64,000 nt of DNA from Luteolibacter arcticus. Its GTDB lineage: Bacteria > Verrucomicrobiota > Verrucomicrobiia > Verrucomicrobiales > Akkermansiaceae. The translations under genes and the position numbers were made by a program. Every line of letters begins with the position of its first letter. The stretch's first letter is position 1. Location of the stretch: contig NZ_JAPDDT010000003.1 in assembly GCF_025950235.1 (NCBI RefSeq), positions 310,001 to 374,000 on the forward strand. Direction: 5' to 3'. The notes under the pieces were generated by a model, which saw only the letters and a program-made list of their open reading frames with translations, was not told where the DNA came from and ran no database searches. Of this stretch, positions 16,633 to 26,618 are shown piece by piece.

Positions 16633-17142
16633 TTATCGAGGGCGATCCTCCGATGAAGCCATGTCCCGCCGCTGGGCTTCCCCTGTTTCGGCCAGCCAGA
16701 GCAAAATGGCGCGGCGCTCGAAGTCATCGAGACCGGCCACCTGACCGTCCAATTCGGCCTTGTTCTCGAATAGAAGCTTCTTCGTGGCCGGTTCAGAAGG
16801 GACGAATACCCGCGTTATCGTGCCTCCATCAGCATCCCTCTGAAACGAAATATCATAGTAGGGAGTGTCGTCCGCGGGAGCCCCATCGCTTTTCGAATCC
16901 TGAAGCTTCTTCGCAATGGTACCGGCGAACTCACGTGCCAGTTCAGGTTGCTTGATCGACTTTTGAATTCGAACCTCGGGAATCGAGCCCTGCTTGGCTT
17001 GGGCCAGAAGCACGGTTGCCTTTTTATAGTCGAAGGTGAGTTCAAAACCCCGCTCCCATCCGCCATGGTAGGTGATCCTGAGTTCATCCGCCACCACGGG
17101 CCATATCATCAGGATCAGGAAAATGCCGAGCTGGTTCATCAC
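16633..17142 (-). CDS. Small secreted protein of unknown function
   Basis: The 169-residue product begins with a hydrophobic signal peptide (MNQLGIFLILMIWPVVA). The mature part has no recognised domain. It contains FELTFDYKKATVLLAQAKQG, a charged middle (KKLQDSKSDGAPADD) and a C-terminal helix (DFERRAILLWLAETGE). Two consecutive ATG codons at the start leave the exact start open by one codon. Stands alone: divergent from the FAD oxidoreductase at 17279 and convergent with the decayed antitoxin. Confidence 0.65.
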   Translation of the reverse strand: MMNQLGIFLILMIWPVVADELRITYHGGWERGFELTFDYKKATVLLAQAKQGSIPEVRIQKSIKQPELAREFAGTIAKKLQDSKSDGAPADDTPYYDISFQRDADGGTITRVFVPSEPATKKLLFENKAELDGQVAGLDDFERRAILLWLAETGEAQRRDMASSEDRPR

Positions 17143-17278
17143 CGGATTGGTTCCTCGATAGGCTTCATGACAAGATCTGGCACTTACATGCCCGAAAGTT
17201 TGGAGTCAACGCGCTGTTCCTCGAAGCGCAAGTTTCACCCTCAATCACGACCGTTTGCCAACCGATGGTGATCTCGTC

Positions 17279-18250
17279 ATGATCCCCCGCATCGGCGACT
17301 CAATCCACATCACCGGCATGGGCTTGGCGGGCTGTTGCCTCGCCTGGCAGCGACATTTCCGCGGCGAGGCGTTCACGTGGGAGGACGATGACCGGCCCGG
17401 GGCTGCGTCGAAGGTGGCGGCGGGATTGATCAATCCGGTCACGGGCAAGAACTTCAGCCCGAGCTGGCGGATCGCGGATTTCCTGCCGGAGGCGGAGGCG
17501 TTCTACGCGCAAGTCGGCGAGCTGTTAGGGAAGCAACTGTGGTTTCCCCTGCCGGTCTGGCGCTTGGTCGCGGAAAGCGAATGGGCCAAGGTGGAGTCGA
17601 AGCTCAGTGAGGCGGAGCCGTGGATCGAGCGGATCGAGAAGGAGGTTCCGGGTTGGAGCCGGGCGATCGTATTGAAGGGCGGCGCACGCGTGGCGACGCG
17701 GGAGTTTTGTGAAGGGACGCGACAGCATTTCGCCGGCGCGAGACGCCCCGGCAACGGACTGGCGCGTGATACGCCAGCTACGATTCTCTGCGAAGGCGCG
17801 GCGGGCTTGATGGCGGGCCGATTGGGGCGTCATCGCTGCGCGAAGGGCGAGATCCTCACGGTGCGGGCGCCTTGGAGAAACGATCGCATGCTCATCGGTG
17901 GCGGCGGCTGGCTGGTGCCGACCGGCGACGATACGTTCAGGGTGGGTTCGACCTACGTGTGGGATCGCCTCGATGGCGAGACGACGCCGGAAGGACGCGC
18001 GAAGGTGGAGAAGATCGCGCGCCTGTTAGGCGGGGATGATTTCGAGGTCATCGCCCATGACGCGGGCGTGCGACCGATCGTTAGAAAGAGCCAACCGGTG
18101 ATCGGACCGCTGGAGGACGGGCGCGTCGTTTTCAATGGCCTTGGATCGAAGGGCTCGCTCTACGCGCCAGGAGTGGCCGCACGGTTGGCTGCTTGGCTGG
18201 GAGACGCCGCCGCCATCGATCCGGATCTCGACGTGCGTTGCCTTTCGTAG
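17279..18250 (+). CDS. FAD-dependent oxidoreductase, DAO family
   Basis: The 323-residue protein starts with the Rossmann FAD-binding motif IHITGMGLAGCCLAW, followed by GAASKVAAGLINPVTGK, the usual second signature of small D-amino-acid-oxidase-like flavoenzymes. The C-terminal part contains GVRPIVRKSQPVIGPL and the FAD-contacting VFNGLGSKGSLYAPGVA. The ATG at 17279 directly precedes the first beta strand and is preferred over an in-frame start at 17255. Likely a cytoplasmic amine or amino-acid oxidoreductase; substrate unknown. No operon partner. Confidence 0.85.
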   Translation: MIPRIGDSIHITGMGLAGCCLAWQRHFRGEAFTWEDDDRPGAASKVAAGLINPVTGKNFSPSWRIADFLPEAEAFYAQVGELLGKQLWFPLPVWRLVAESEWAKVESKLSEAEPWIERIEKEVPGWSRAIVLKGGARVATREFCEGTRQHFAGARRPGNGLARDTPATILCEGAAGLMAGRLGRHRCAKGEILTVRAPWRNDRMLIGGGGWLVPTGDDTFRVGSTYVWDRLDGETTPEGRAKVEKIARLLGGDDFEVIAHDAGVRPIVRKSQPVIGPLEDGRVVFNGLGSKGSLYAPGVAARLAAWLGDAAAIDPDLDVRCLS

Positions 18251-18433
18251 CCGAGGCAACTGCTCGCCTTCGGGGCGGACTTCGCTTGAAGGACGCGGGC
18301 TTGAGTCCCCACTTCGGACCTCACTCAGTCCGGGACCGATCCGTTCGCATTGGCGTCCCTCTTTTTCATGATTTCTCCCCGGATACGGGAGCCATTCACG
18401 CACCATTAATGAAGGAAACGTTATTATCAAGAG

Positions 18434-21400
18434 GTGACCATCCTTAACACCCTTACACTTCCCACGTTCATCGTCTTCACCCTGGCGACCGTTTCTTCCG
18501 CCCAAGCCGCTTCGTTCTACTGGGACGGCTCCGATACCGGAGCCAATTCCAATGGCGGTGCCGGAACTTGGGACTCCTCCTCTCTCAATTGGGACGACAC
18601 CCTCAACAGCGGCATCGGCGTCGCGTGGGGAAACACCACCTCCGATACCGCGACCTTCGGTGGAGCTTCAGGCACCGTCACGCTGGTTTCCTCGGGAACT
18701 CCGGGCGGAACGCTCTCACTCGGCGGACTTATCTTCAACAGCGGAAACTACGTGATCGGCAACGTCGCCGGCAACGGCACGCTGGACTTCGGCAGCGCCA
18801 CGGGCTCGATCAACAGCAGCTCCCTGGGCGCCGGCCTTACCACCACGATCAACAGCAGCCTCGCCGGCTCCGGCACGCCCTCCGTGACCATCGCGGCGAA
18901 TGGCGACCTCACCGCGACCGGCAATGGGTCCGGCGGAAAACTGGTTCTGGGCGGCACCAACAGCGGGCTGACCGGTGGCATGGCGATCACTTCCGGTCTG
19001 GTTTCTTTCAGCAGCGCTGCGGCGGCCGGCAGCGGCCCGATCACGCTCAATGGCGGCGGCATCCTGCATGGCACCTCGGGCACCCTCACGCTCGCCAACG
19101 CCGTGTCCCTCGCGTCCGGCACCAGCGTGCTGCGGGTCTACAACGCCAATACGCTTGCGCTGGGCGGCGTGGTCAGCGGCAGCGGCACTCTCTTTAAGAC
19201 TGACACCGGCACGCTCAGCCTGAGCGGCGCAAACACATTCACCGGTGCCACCAGGATCGGTGCGGGCACGCTCAGTGTGACCTCTCTCAACAGCGTGAAT
19301 GGTGGCACGCCGCTGCTGGCCACCAGCTCGCTGGGAGCGCCCACCACCGTCGCGCATGGGACGATCGTGTTCGGCAGCGGCACCAGCGCGGGCACGCTGG
19401 CCTACACCGGCACCGGTGAAACCACCGACCGCGTGGTGGAGGTGGCCAGCACCAGCGTCGGCCCGACCTTCAATGCGGGCGGCAGCGGATTGGTGAAATT
19501 CACCGGCGCGTTTTCCATGACCGGCATCGGCAGCAAGACCATCACCTTGCTGGGCTCCAATACCGGCGAGCTCGCCGGCTCGATCGGAGACAGCGGCACG
19601 GCCGGCATCACGATCACGACGGCCGCATTCTCCAGCGGTGCGACCTCAGTGACCTTGGCCTCCGTCGATGGAGTGGGCGCGGGCAGCACGATTTCCGGCA
19701 CCGGCATCGCCGCGGGCACCACCGTCACGGCGGTGAACACCAGCACCCGGGTGGTGACCATCAGCCCCGCGGCTTCCGGAGCGGGTGCCAATGGCCAGAC
19801 GATGACGATAGCCGGGGTGATGAACATCACTTCGGTCCAGAAGACCGGCAGCGGCAGCAACAGCATCTGGGCTCTCAGCGGCGCGAACACCTTCACCGGC
19901 CAGACGAAGATCAGCGGCGGCACGCTTTCCGCCACCTCGCTGAACAGCGTGAACGGCGGCACGCCCCTGCTCGCCGCTAGCGCGCTGGGCGCCCCCACCA
20001 CGGTGGCAAGTGGCACCATCGCCCTGGGCACCAGCACCACGGGTGGCGTGCTCAATTACACCGGATCCGGGGAAACGACCGACCGGGTGCTGGACATGGC
20101 AGGCACCACCGGCGCCCCGGGCGTCAATCAGTCCGGCACCGGCCTGCTGAAATTCACGTCCGACATCACCAGCAGCGGCTCGGGCAGCAAGGTGTTCACC
20201 CTCGGCGGCGCCACCACCGGCACCGGCGAGATCAGCGGCGTCATCCCGAATGGGCTCTCCGGCACCACCCAGATGATCAGCGCGATCTCCAGCGGCAGCA
20301 CCACGGTCACCTTGGCCTCCGTGGACGGTGTCACGTTGGGCAGCACCATCTCCGGCACCGGATTTTCCGCGGGCACCACCATCACGGCGATCAATACCGG
20401 CACCCGCGTGGTGACCTTCAGCCCGGCGGCATCCGGCACCGGCAACAACGGCCAAGTGGTGACGGTGTCCGGCGTGGTGAATGTCACCAGCGTGACGAAG
20501 ACCAACAGCGGCACCTGGACCTTGTCCGGAGCGAACACCTACGCGGGTCCCACCAACGTCACCGGCGGCACGCTGGTCTTCCCGAAACCGGCGTCCCTTT
20601 ACCAAGGGAACTCCGCCTCTTGGACCACCTCGAACATCGCGGTGAATTCCGGCTGCACCCTGGGCATCCGTGTCGGCGGTAGCGGTGAATTCACCACCTC
20701 GGACATCGCCCACTTCGATACCCTCGGTTCCTCGACCGGGGGTCTGAAAACCGGCGCATGGCTCGGACTGGACACCACCAATGCCGGCGGCTCGCTCACC
20801 TACTCCGGAAACCTGATCAACGCCGGCACCGCCACGTCCACCGGCCTGGCCAAGCTCGGCACCGGCACCTTGGTCCTGACCGGCACGAACACCTACAGCG
20901 GCGGCACCCGCATCGATGGCGGCACGTTGTCGATTCCCGCCCTCTCCTCGCTGCCCACTTCGGGAACCGTCACTGTGAACAGCGCGGGCACCCTCGCCCT
21001 CGCCGGTGCCTCGATCTACGGGCAGACCCTTGCCGGCAGCGGGAAGATCACTGTGGCCACCTCCACCGGCAACAACAGCACCGTCTTCTCCGGCTCGCTG
21101 GGAAGCTTCACCGGCACCATCGAGGTCGCTCCCGCCACGAACGGCGGCAAGCTGCAGATCGCTCCCGGTGCCCAGACTTCGATCCCCTCCTCCTCCGCCA
21201 CGATCAAGGTGCTCGAGGGCGGCACGCTGTATCTAAGCTCCGGCCTGAATTATGGCGCGGCCGTGTCGCTGTATGGCGGCAGCACCGGCGAATCGCTGGG
21301 GCAGCTCCGCGTGGAAAGCGCCAACCAATCCGGCGCGGTCACCCTGAAGGCCCATGCCACTGTCGGTTCGCACAACAATGTCGGCACGATCAGCGGCGCG

Positions 21401-23869
21401 ATCGGGGACGAAGGCAACGGCTTCGGCATCACCAAGCAAGGCAACCAGCAGCTCACCCTCACGGGTGCCAGCACCTACAGCGGTCCGACCAACGTGCTGG
21501 CGGGGGCCATAAGGGCGAATTCGTTCAACAGCGTGGTGGGCGGCACCCCCAGCAGTGGCCTCGGCGCTCCCACCACGGTGGCGAATGGCACAATCTCGCT
21601 CGGCGACGCCACCACCACCGCCTTCTTGTCCTATGGCGGCACCGGCGAAACCACCGACCGCGTGATCAATCTCGCGGGCACCACCGGCGGCGGCACGCTG
21701 GATCATGCCGGCACCGGCCTGCTGAAATTCACCAGCGCCCTCACGGCCACCGGAGCCGGCGCGAAAACCCTCACGCTCCAAGGCTCCGGCCTCGGGGAAC
21801 TCGCCGGCGCAATCGTCAACGGCTCCGGCACCACCGCGCTCACCAAGACCGGCAGCGGCATCTGGACCCTCTCCGGCGTGAACACCTACACCGGCGCGAC
21901 GAATTCGAACGGCGGGCTCCTCGTGTATGCGAACGCCGGCGCGATGGCCGGTTCCGGCCGCACCATCGGCTGCTCCACCAACGGCGGAATCGCCTTCGAC
22001 TTCAACACCTCGCTGCAAACGCTGCTCACCACCCGCGTCGCCATGGGTGCCACCGGCGGCCTGGCCCTGACCGCGAACAACAACCTCGCGGAAAACCTCG
22101 ACTTCAATGCCGCCGGATTCAGCGGTTACCTCGGGGCGAAGGACAATGTCACCTACACCGGCACGCTCACGCCGAACGGCAGCAATGTCCGGCTGGGCAA
22201 CCAGAGCGGCGGCACGCTCACGTTGACCGCTGCCAACGTGGTCACCGGATCGAACAACCTCACGATCAACGGCAGCGTGACCTTCACCCAGCCGCAAACC
22301 TACACCGGCACCACCAGCTTCACCTCGAACGCCGGCACCTTCAATGGTGGCGGCACGGTGATCGACCTCAGCAAGGTCACCATCGGTGGCGGCGGCACCC
22401 TCACCAACCTCGACCTCACCGGCAGCGCCACGCTCACCAAGGCGAACAACACCACGCTCACCCTCGACAGCGCCAACAGCTACACCGGCGGCACATCCCT
22501 CTCGCAGGGCCTGCTCATCCTCTCGAACAGTGGTGCCCTCGGCACCGGCGCGGTGACGCTCGCCACCACCGGCTCGAACGTGGCGCGCATCCAGCTCATC
22601 CATGGCGTCAACATCCCGAACGTGCTCCATCTCGGTGCCAACACCGGCATCAGCGGCCGCGGGGATCTGGAGGTCAGCAATGTCTCCTCCTCCGCCACGT
22701 GGTCCGGCGCCATCAACATCACTGCGAGCCCTACCACCGGCGGCCATTTCTACACGGATGCCACGTCCACCCTCTCGGTTTCCGGTCCGATCACAAGCAC
22801 GGTCCCGGTCAGCTTCCGCGCGGGAAATTTCATCATCCCTGCCGCCTCCACCAGCGGCTACTCCTCCCTCTTCATTTCCGGCAACCTCAAGATCGGCAGC
22901 GCCAACGCGCTGGTCACCACGGCGGATGTGACGCTCGCGAACTCGGCAAGCACCACGCTCGATCTGAACGGCTTCGACCAGATGGTGAACACGGTAGTGA
23001 AGGGCACGAACGCCGCCACCATTACCAATACCGCCGCCACCCCGGCCGTGCTTACCATCAGTAACGCCAACGCCAGCACCTACGCGGGCATCATCGCCAA
23101 TGGCACTGGCGGCCTCTCCCTGACGAAGAGCGGCACCGGCGACCTGACACTGGGCGGAACCAACACCTACACCGGCACCACCACCGTCAGCGCCGGAACC
23201 CTGATCCTCGGTGCCTCCACCCTGGCGGATAGCTCGATCGTGCGCATCGCCAGCGGGGCGAAGCTTTCCCTCACCACCGCCTCGGACACGGTGAGCCAGT
23301 TGTTCCTCGACGGCGTCCAGGTCGTGGCCGGCACCTACGGTGCGACCGGCTCCGGAGCCACCCACATCGATGATGCCCACTTTTCCGGCAGCGGGAAACT
23401 CGTGGTCCTCAGCAGTTCCGCCTACTCCGCCTGGGCTCTCCTCAACAACCTGACAGCCGCGAACATGAGCGCTTCCGCTGATCCCGACAACGACGGCTCC
23501 ATCAATCTGGCCGAGTTCGCCTTCAATGGCTCCCCCGTTTCCGGCTCCACCGGCTTGCGGCTCGTCGCCGGATTTCACTCCATCGGCGGACAGCGGGTCC
23601 TGACCCTCACCCTGCCGGTGCGGAATGGCACCACCTTCAGCGGCTCAACCGAACTGGTTTCCCCCGCCGTCGACGGAGTGGTGTATCGTATCCAAGGAGG
23701 TGGCGATCTTTCCTCGTGGAACGGCGCGGTCGCCGAGGTGCCCGCGGCGAATCGGGCCACCGTGCAGGACGGCATCGCGCCCCCGGAGAGCGGCTGGACG
23801 AATCGCTCGTTCTACCTTCTCCCCGGTGCCGCCACCACCGGCTTCCTCCGCGCGACGGTGCAGGAGTGA
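18434..23869 (+). CDS. Giant autotransporter-associated beta-strand repeat protein
   Basis: The 1811-residue exported protein begins with a signal peptide (ending SSAQA) and the classic opening YWDGSDTGANSNGGAGTWDS. It is built of autotransporter-type beta-strand repeats (units such as TKTGSGIWTLSGVNTYTGAT), predicted to form a right-handed beta helix. Three long near-repeats start near 19287, 19939 and 21523 (NSVNGGTP...LGAPTTVA). The first two carry an extra module of about 65 residues (VTLASVDGV, GSTISGTG, NGQ) that the third lacks. There is no C-terminal autotransporter barrel. Instead, DPDNDGSINLAEFAFNGSP begins a C-terminal module shared with the LamG protein at 42924-45380. The GTG at 18434 is the only usable start after an in-frame stop at 18410. 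Probably an adhesin or surface-layer protein. Confidence 0.9.
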   Translation: MTILNTLTLPTFIVFTLATVSSAQAASFYWDGSDTGANSNGGAGTWDSSSLNWDDTLNSGIGVAWGNTTSDTATFGGASGTVTLVSSGTPGGTLSLGGLIFNSGNYVIGNVAGNGTLDFGSATGSINSSSLGAGLTTTINSSLAGSGTPSVTIAANGDLTATGNGSGGKLVLGGTNSGLTGGMAITSGLVSFSSAAAAGSGPITLNGGGILHGTSGTLTLANAVSLASGTSVLRVYNANTLALGGVVSGSGTLFKTDTGTLSLSGANTFTGATRIGAGTLSVTSLNSVNGGTPLLATSSLGAPTTVAHGTIVFGSGTSAGTLAYTGTGETTDRVVEVASTSVGPTFNAGGSGLVKFTGAFSMTGIGSKTITLLGSNTGELAGSIGDSGTAGITITTAAFSSGATSVTLASVDGVGAGSTISGTGIAAGTTVTAVNTSTRVVTISPAASGAGANGQTMTIAGVMNITSVQKTGSGSNSIWALSGANTFTGQTKISGGTLSATSLNSVNGGTPLLAASALGAPTTVASGTIALGTSTTGGVLNYTGSGETTDRVLDMAGTTGAPGVNQSGTGLLKFTSDITSSGSGSKVFTLGGATTGTGEISGVIPNGLSGTTQMISAISSGSTTVTLASVDGVTLGSTISGTGFSAGTTITAINTGTRVVTFSPAASGTGNNGQVVTVSGVVNVTSVTKTNSGTWTLSGANTYAGPTNVTGGTLVFPKPASLYQGNSASWTTSNIAVNSGCTLGIRVGGSGEFTTSDIAHFDTLGSSTGGLKTGAWLGLDTTNAGGSLTYSGNLINAGTATSTGLAKLGTGTLVLTGTNTYSGGTRIDGGTLSIPALSSLPTSGTVTVNSAGTLALAGASIYGQTLAGSGKITVATSTGNNSTVFSGSLGSFTGTIEVAPATNGGKLQIAPGAQTSIPSSSATIKVLEGGTLYLSSGLNYGAAVSLYGGSTGESLGQLRVESANQSGAVTLKAHATVGSHNNVGTISGAIGDEGNGFGITKQGNQQLTLTGASTYSGPTNVLAGAIRANSFNSVVGGTPSSGLGAPTTVANGTISLGDATTTAFLSYGGTGETTDRVINLAGTTGGGTLDHAGTGLLKFTSALTATGAGAKTLTLQGSGLGELAGAIVNGSGTTALTKTGSGIWTLSGVNTYTGATNSNGGLLVYANAGAMAGSGRTIGCSTNGGIAFDFNTSLQTLLTTRVAMGATGGLALTANNNLAENLDFNAAGFSGYLGAKDNVTYTGTLTPNGSNVRLGNQSGGTLTLTAANVVTGSNNLTINGSVTFTQPQTYTGTTSFTSNAGTFNGGGTVIDLSKVTIGGGGTLTNLDLTGSATLTKANNTTLTLDSANSYTGGTSLSQGLLILSNSGALGTGAVTLATTGSNVARIQLIHGVNIPNVLHLGANTGISGRGDLEVSNVSSSATWSGAINITASPTTGGHFYTDATSTLSVSGPITSTVPVSFRAGNFIIPAASTSGYSSLFISGNLKIGSANALVTTADVTLANSASTTLDLNGFDQMVNTVVKGTNAATITNTAATPAVLTISNANASTYAGIIANGTGGLSLTKSGTGDLTLGGTNTYTGTTTVSAGTLILGASTLADSSIVRIASGAKLSLTTASDTVSQLFLDGVQVVAGTYGATGSGATHIDDAHFSGSGKLVVLSSSAYSAWALLNNLTAANMSASADPDNDGSINLAEFAFNGSPVSGSTGLRLVAGFHSIGGQRVLTLTLPVRNGTTFSGSTELVSPAVDGVVYRIQGGGDLSSWNGAVAEVPAANRATVQDGIAPPESGWTNRSFYLLPGAATTGFLRATVQE

Positions 23870-23897
23870 CCAGCGGGCCGGATCGCATCGCAAACAA

Positions 23898-23928
23898 AAC
23901 GGACATCGGGCCGAGCCCGATGTCCGTT
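23898..23928. terminator. Bidirectional terminator between repeat protein and argG
   Basis: AACGGACATCGGG and CCCGATGTCCGTT form a perfect 13-bp stem with a 5-base loop. On the minus strand the stem is followed by TTGTTTG, fitting argG termination; on the plus strand it lies 29 bases after the repeat-protein stop. Confidence 0.85.
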
Positions 23929-23990
23929 GCTTGTGACTTGAGTAGCGCAGACGTGCCGTCCCTGCCGTGTCGACGGAACGTCGACACCTC

Positions 23991-25274
23991 TTACTTCACC
24001 TGCCGCGCGCTGGCCTTGAGGCGCAGGGCGTTCAGCGAGATGAAGCCAGTGGCGTCGTCCTGGTTGTAGGCCTCTTCCTGACCGCCTTCCATGGTGGCGA
24101 CGGCTTCGGAGTAGAGGCTGTGAGGGCTCTTGCGGCCGGCGTTCATCACGTTGCCCTTGTAGAGCTTCACGCGCACCTCGCCGGAGACAGTCTGCTGGGT
24201 GTGGGTCACCAGCGCCTGGATCGCCTCGCGCTCGGGAGCGAACCAGAAGCCGTTGTAAACGAGCTGCGCATACTTCGGAATCAGGCCGTCGCGAATGAAC
24301 ATCGCCTCGCGGTCCACGGTGAGCGCCTCAAGGTCGCGGTGGGCTGCAAGCAGGATGGTGCCACCCGGCGTTTCATAAACGCCGCGGGACTTCATGCCGA
24401 CGAAGCGGTTCTCGACGATGTCCACCCGGCCGACGCCGTTGCGGCCGCCGAGCAGGTTGAGCACGCGCATCACGCCATACGGAGTGAGCAGGGCATAGCC
24501 GTTGTGGCTGGCGGTCGCCTTCACGTCGCCGAGTTCGATGAGGATGGCCTCAAGGTTGTCGTGCTTGATGCCGATCGCGTTGCCCTTTTCGAAAAGGATC
24601 TCCACATACTCCGGGGTGTCCGGCGCGTCTTCTGGCGCGACGGACAGCACGTACATCTCGCGGTCGTCCGGAGTCGTGGCGTCATACCACGGGTCTTCCA
24701 ACATGCCGGCTTCGAAGGAGATGTGCAGGAGGTTGCGGTCCATCGAGTAGGGCTTCTTCATCGAAGCCTTGATCGGGATGTTCTTCGCCTCAGCGAAAGC
24801 AATCATCTCCGCACGACCCGGGAATTGGGCGCGGAACGAAGCGTCGCGCCATGGGGCGATGCACTTCACGTTCGGCGCGAGCGAGGCGGCGGAAAGCTCG
24901 AAGCGGACCTGGTCATTGCCCTTGCCGGTGGCACCGTGGGCGATCGCGTCGGCCCCTTCGGCGATGGCGATGTCCAGCATGCCCTTGGCGATGCACGGGC
25001 GGGCAATCGAGGTGCCCAGCAGGTAGCGGCCTTCGTAGATCGCACCGGCCTGGATCATCGGGAAGATGTAGTTGGCCGCGAAGTCCTCCTTGAGGTCACC
25101 GATGTAGCACTTCGACGCTCCAGTGGTGAGGGCCTTCTGCTCGAGTCCGTCGAGCTCGTCGCCCTGACCCACGTCGGCGCAGTAGGCGATGATTTCAGCG
25201 TTGTACTTCTCCTTGAGCCAGAGAAGCAGCACGGAGGTGTCGAGTCCTCCCGAGTAAGCGACGACGATTTTCAT
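23991..25274 (-). CDS. argG: Argininosuccinate synthase
   Basis: Joins citrulline and aspartate with ATP, the penultimate step of arginine synthesis. The 427-residue protein opens with the PP-loop [19 protein letters not shown], and contains [14 protein letters not shown] and [20 protein letters not shown], all diagnostic. The ATG at 25274 directly precedes the first beta strand; an upstream in-frame ATG at 25340 adds an unconserved tail. argB lies 22 kb away on the same strand, so arginine genes are scattered. Confidence 0.98.
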   Translation of the reverse strand: MKIVVAYSGGLDTSVLLLWLKEKYNAEIIAYCADVGQGDELDGLEQKALTTGASKCYIGDLKEDFAANYIFPMIQAGAIYEGRYLLGTSIARPCIAKGMLDIAIAEGADAIAHGATGKGNDQVRFELSAASLAPNVKCIAPWRDASFRAQFPGRAEMIAFAEAKNIPIKASMKKPYSMDRNLLHISFEAGMLEDPWYDATTPDDREMYVLSVAPEDAPDTPEYVEILFEKGNAIGIKHDNLEAILIELGDVKATASHNGYALLTPYGVMRVLNLLGGRNGVGRVDIVENRFVGMKSRGVYETPGGTILLAAHRDLEALTVDREAMFIRDGLIPKYAQLVYNGFWFAPEREAIQALVTHTQQTVSGEVRVKLYKGNVMNAGRKSPHSLYSEAVATMEGGQEEAYNQDDATGFISLNALRLKASARQVK

Positions 25275-25477
25275 GGCGGCGGGAGGACAGCACGAGCCGC
25301 CTTGGTGGACAATGACGAATGCCGAATTTTCGAATGACAAACACGCCCCGGAAAAGGGCCCGAATCCTTGGCCGCTCCGCCCGGCATTCTTCCTCCGTCA
25401 TTCTGCTCCCGCATGGGTTGCGCGAGTGAGGTGAATGGTGTGAGGTGCGCCCCGTGTTCGCGACTTACGTGCATGAC

Positions 25478-26479
25478 ATGAGCCCGGTGCTCATCCGATT
25501 TACCGATGCCATCCAGCTCCGCTGGTATGGGCTGGCCTATCTGGCGGCATTCCTGGTGGGGGCCTGGCTGCTGAACGTGCTGGCGAAGCGCAAGCTGTGG
25601 GTGCTGCCGCCCGGCGCTGCGGGAGACTTCATCGCGGCCGCGGCGATCTTCGGGGTCTTCATCGGCGGGCGGCTCGGCTACATGTTGTGGTATCACAGCC
25701 GCGAACACGGCTGGAGCTGGGTCAATGAGGACCCGCTGATGCTTTTCAAGGTCTGGGAAGGCGGCATGGCCAGCCACGGCGGCATCCTCGGGCTGGTGAT
25801 TTTCACGTGGTTCTACGCCCGGAAGAAGAAGGTCTCGTGGCGCGGCCTCGGCGATGGCCTCTGCGTCGTTTCCCCGCTCGGCCTGTTCTTCGGGCGGCTG
25901 GCGAATTTCATCAATGGCGAGCTCTACGGCCGCCCGGCGGAAGGCGTCGCGTGGGCAGTAAAATTCCCCCGCGCGCTGGTGGAGCAGCAGAATGCCGAGG
26001 GGAAAAACCTGGAGCCCGCCCTGTTGGCCGCCGAGGGCGCATCGGACAAGCTCAAGACCCTGTGGTCCCAGCAAATGCCGCCGGACCGGATTGCCTTCGA
26101 GCAAATGCTGGAGCTGCAACGCCACGACCCGGCGATCTCGAAAGCCATCGATCCCTTCCTGCTGCCCCGTCATCCGTCGCAGCTTTACGAAGGACTGCTG
26201 GAAGGCATCGCGCTGTTCGCGATCCTCTGGTGGGTCCGCACGCGTTTCCCTCAACTGCCAGCCGGGGTGCTGACCGGGCTGTTCTTCATCTTCTACGCGC
26301 TGTTCCGGATCTTCGCAGAGCAGTTCCGCGAGCCGGACGCAAAGATGGTCGGAGCGATGACCAGCGGACAGTTCCTGTCCCTCTTCATGATCGTGGCGGG
26401 CGCGGTGTTCATCGTCGCCGCGAAGCTGATGCCGACCAAGAACAGAATGAGCCCGGGTCCCTCTCCGGAGGGGCACTGA
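25478..26479 (+). CDS. lgt: Prolipoprotein diacylglyceryl transferase
   Basis: Integral inner-membrane enzyme that transfers diacylglycerol to the lipobox Cys of prolipoproteins. The 333-residue protein shows the Lgt signatures: LRWYGLAYLAAFLVG in helix 1, GGRLGYM, GGMASHGGILG, GRLANFINGELYGRP and HPSQLYEGLLEG. It is longer than the usual 260-300 residues because of an insert of roughly 60 residues between GELYGRP and HPSQLYE (including EGKNLEPALLAAEGASDKLK). The ATG at 25478 is preferred over a GTG at 25445. It converges on the SHD1 gene. Confidence 0.96.
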   Translation: MSPVLIRFTDAIQLRWYGLAYLAAFLVGAWLLNVLAKRKLWVLPPGAAGDFIAAAAIFGVFIGGRLGYMLWYHSREHGWSWVNEDPLMLFKVWEGGMASHGGILGLVIFTWFYARKKKVSWRGLGDGLCVVSPLGLFFGRLANFINGELYGRPAEGVAWAVKFPRALVEQQNAEGKNLEPALLAAEGASDKLKTLWSQQMPPDRIAFEQMLELQRHDPAISKAIDPFLLPRHPSQLYEGLLEGIALFAILWWVRTRFPQLPAGVLTGLFFIFYALFRIFAEQFREPDAKMVGAMTSGQFLSLFMIVAGAVFIVAAKLMPTKNRMSPGPSPEGH

Positions 26480-26618
26480 AGCGCTCTTGCCGAAGAAAAC
26501 GGGAGGAACAACGAAACCGGCGAAACGAGCGAAAGTTGGAAGAAATCCAGACTGCCTGATCGGCTGCCTTGATTTCGCCCCTTTCGCCAATTTCGTTGTC
26601 GAGCCAATCTAGGGCGCG

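Noticed and set aside
17176-17200. TGGCACTTACATGCC as a sigma-54 promoter
   Set aside because: The second half does not match the TTGC element at the required spacing, and the downstream gene has no known sigma-54 link.
21233-23578. A 781-codon open frame on the minus strand, and a 768-codon one on the plus strand at 20758-23064
   Set aside because: Both lie within the beta-strand repeat gene and have strongly biased, low-complexity composition (Gly/Ala/Asp or His/Arg/Gln). They are by-products of GC-rich repetitive coding sequence in other frames.
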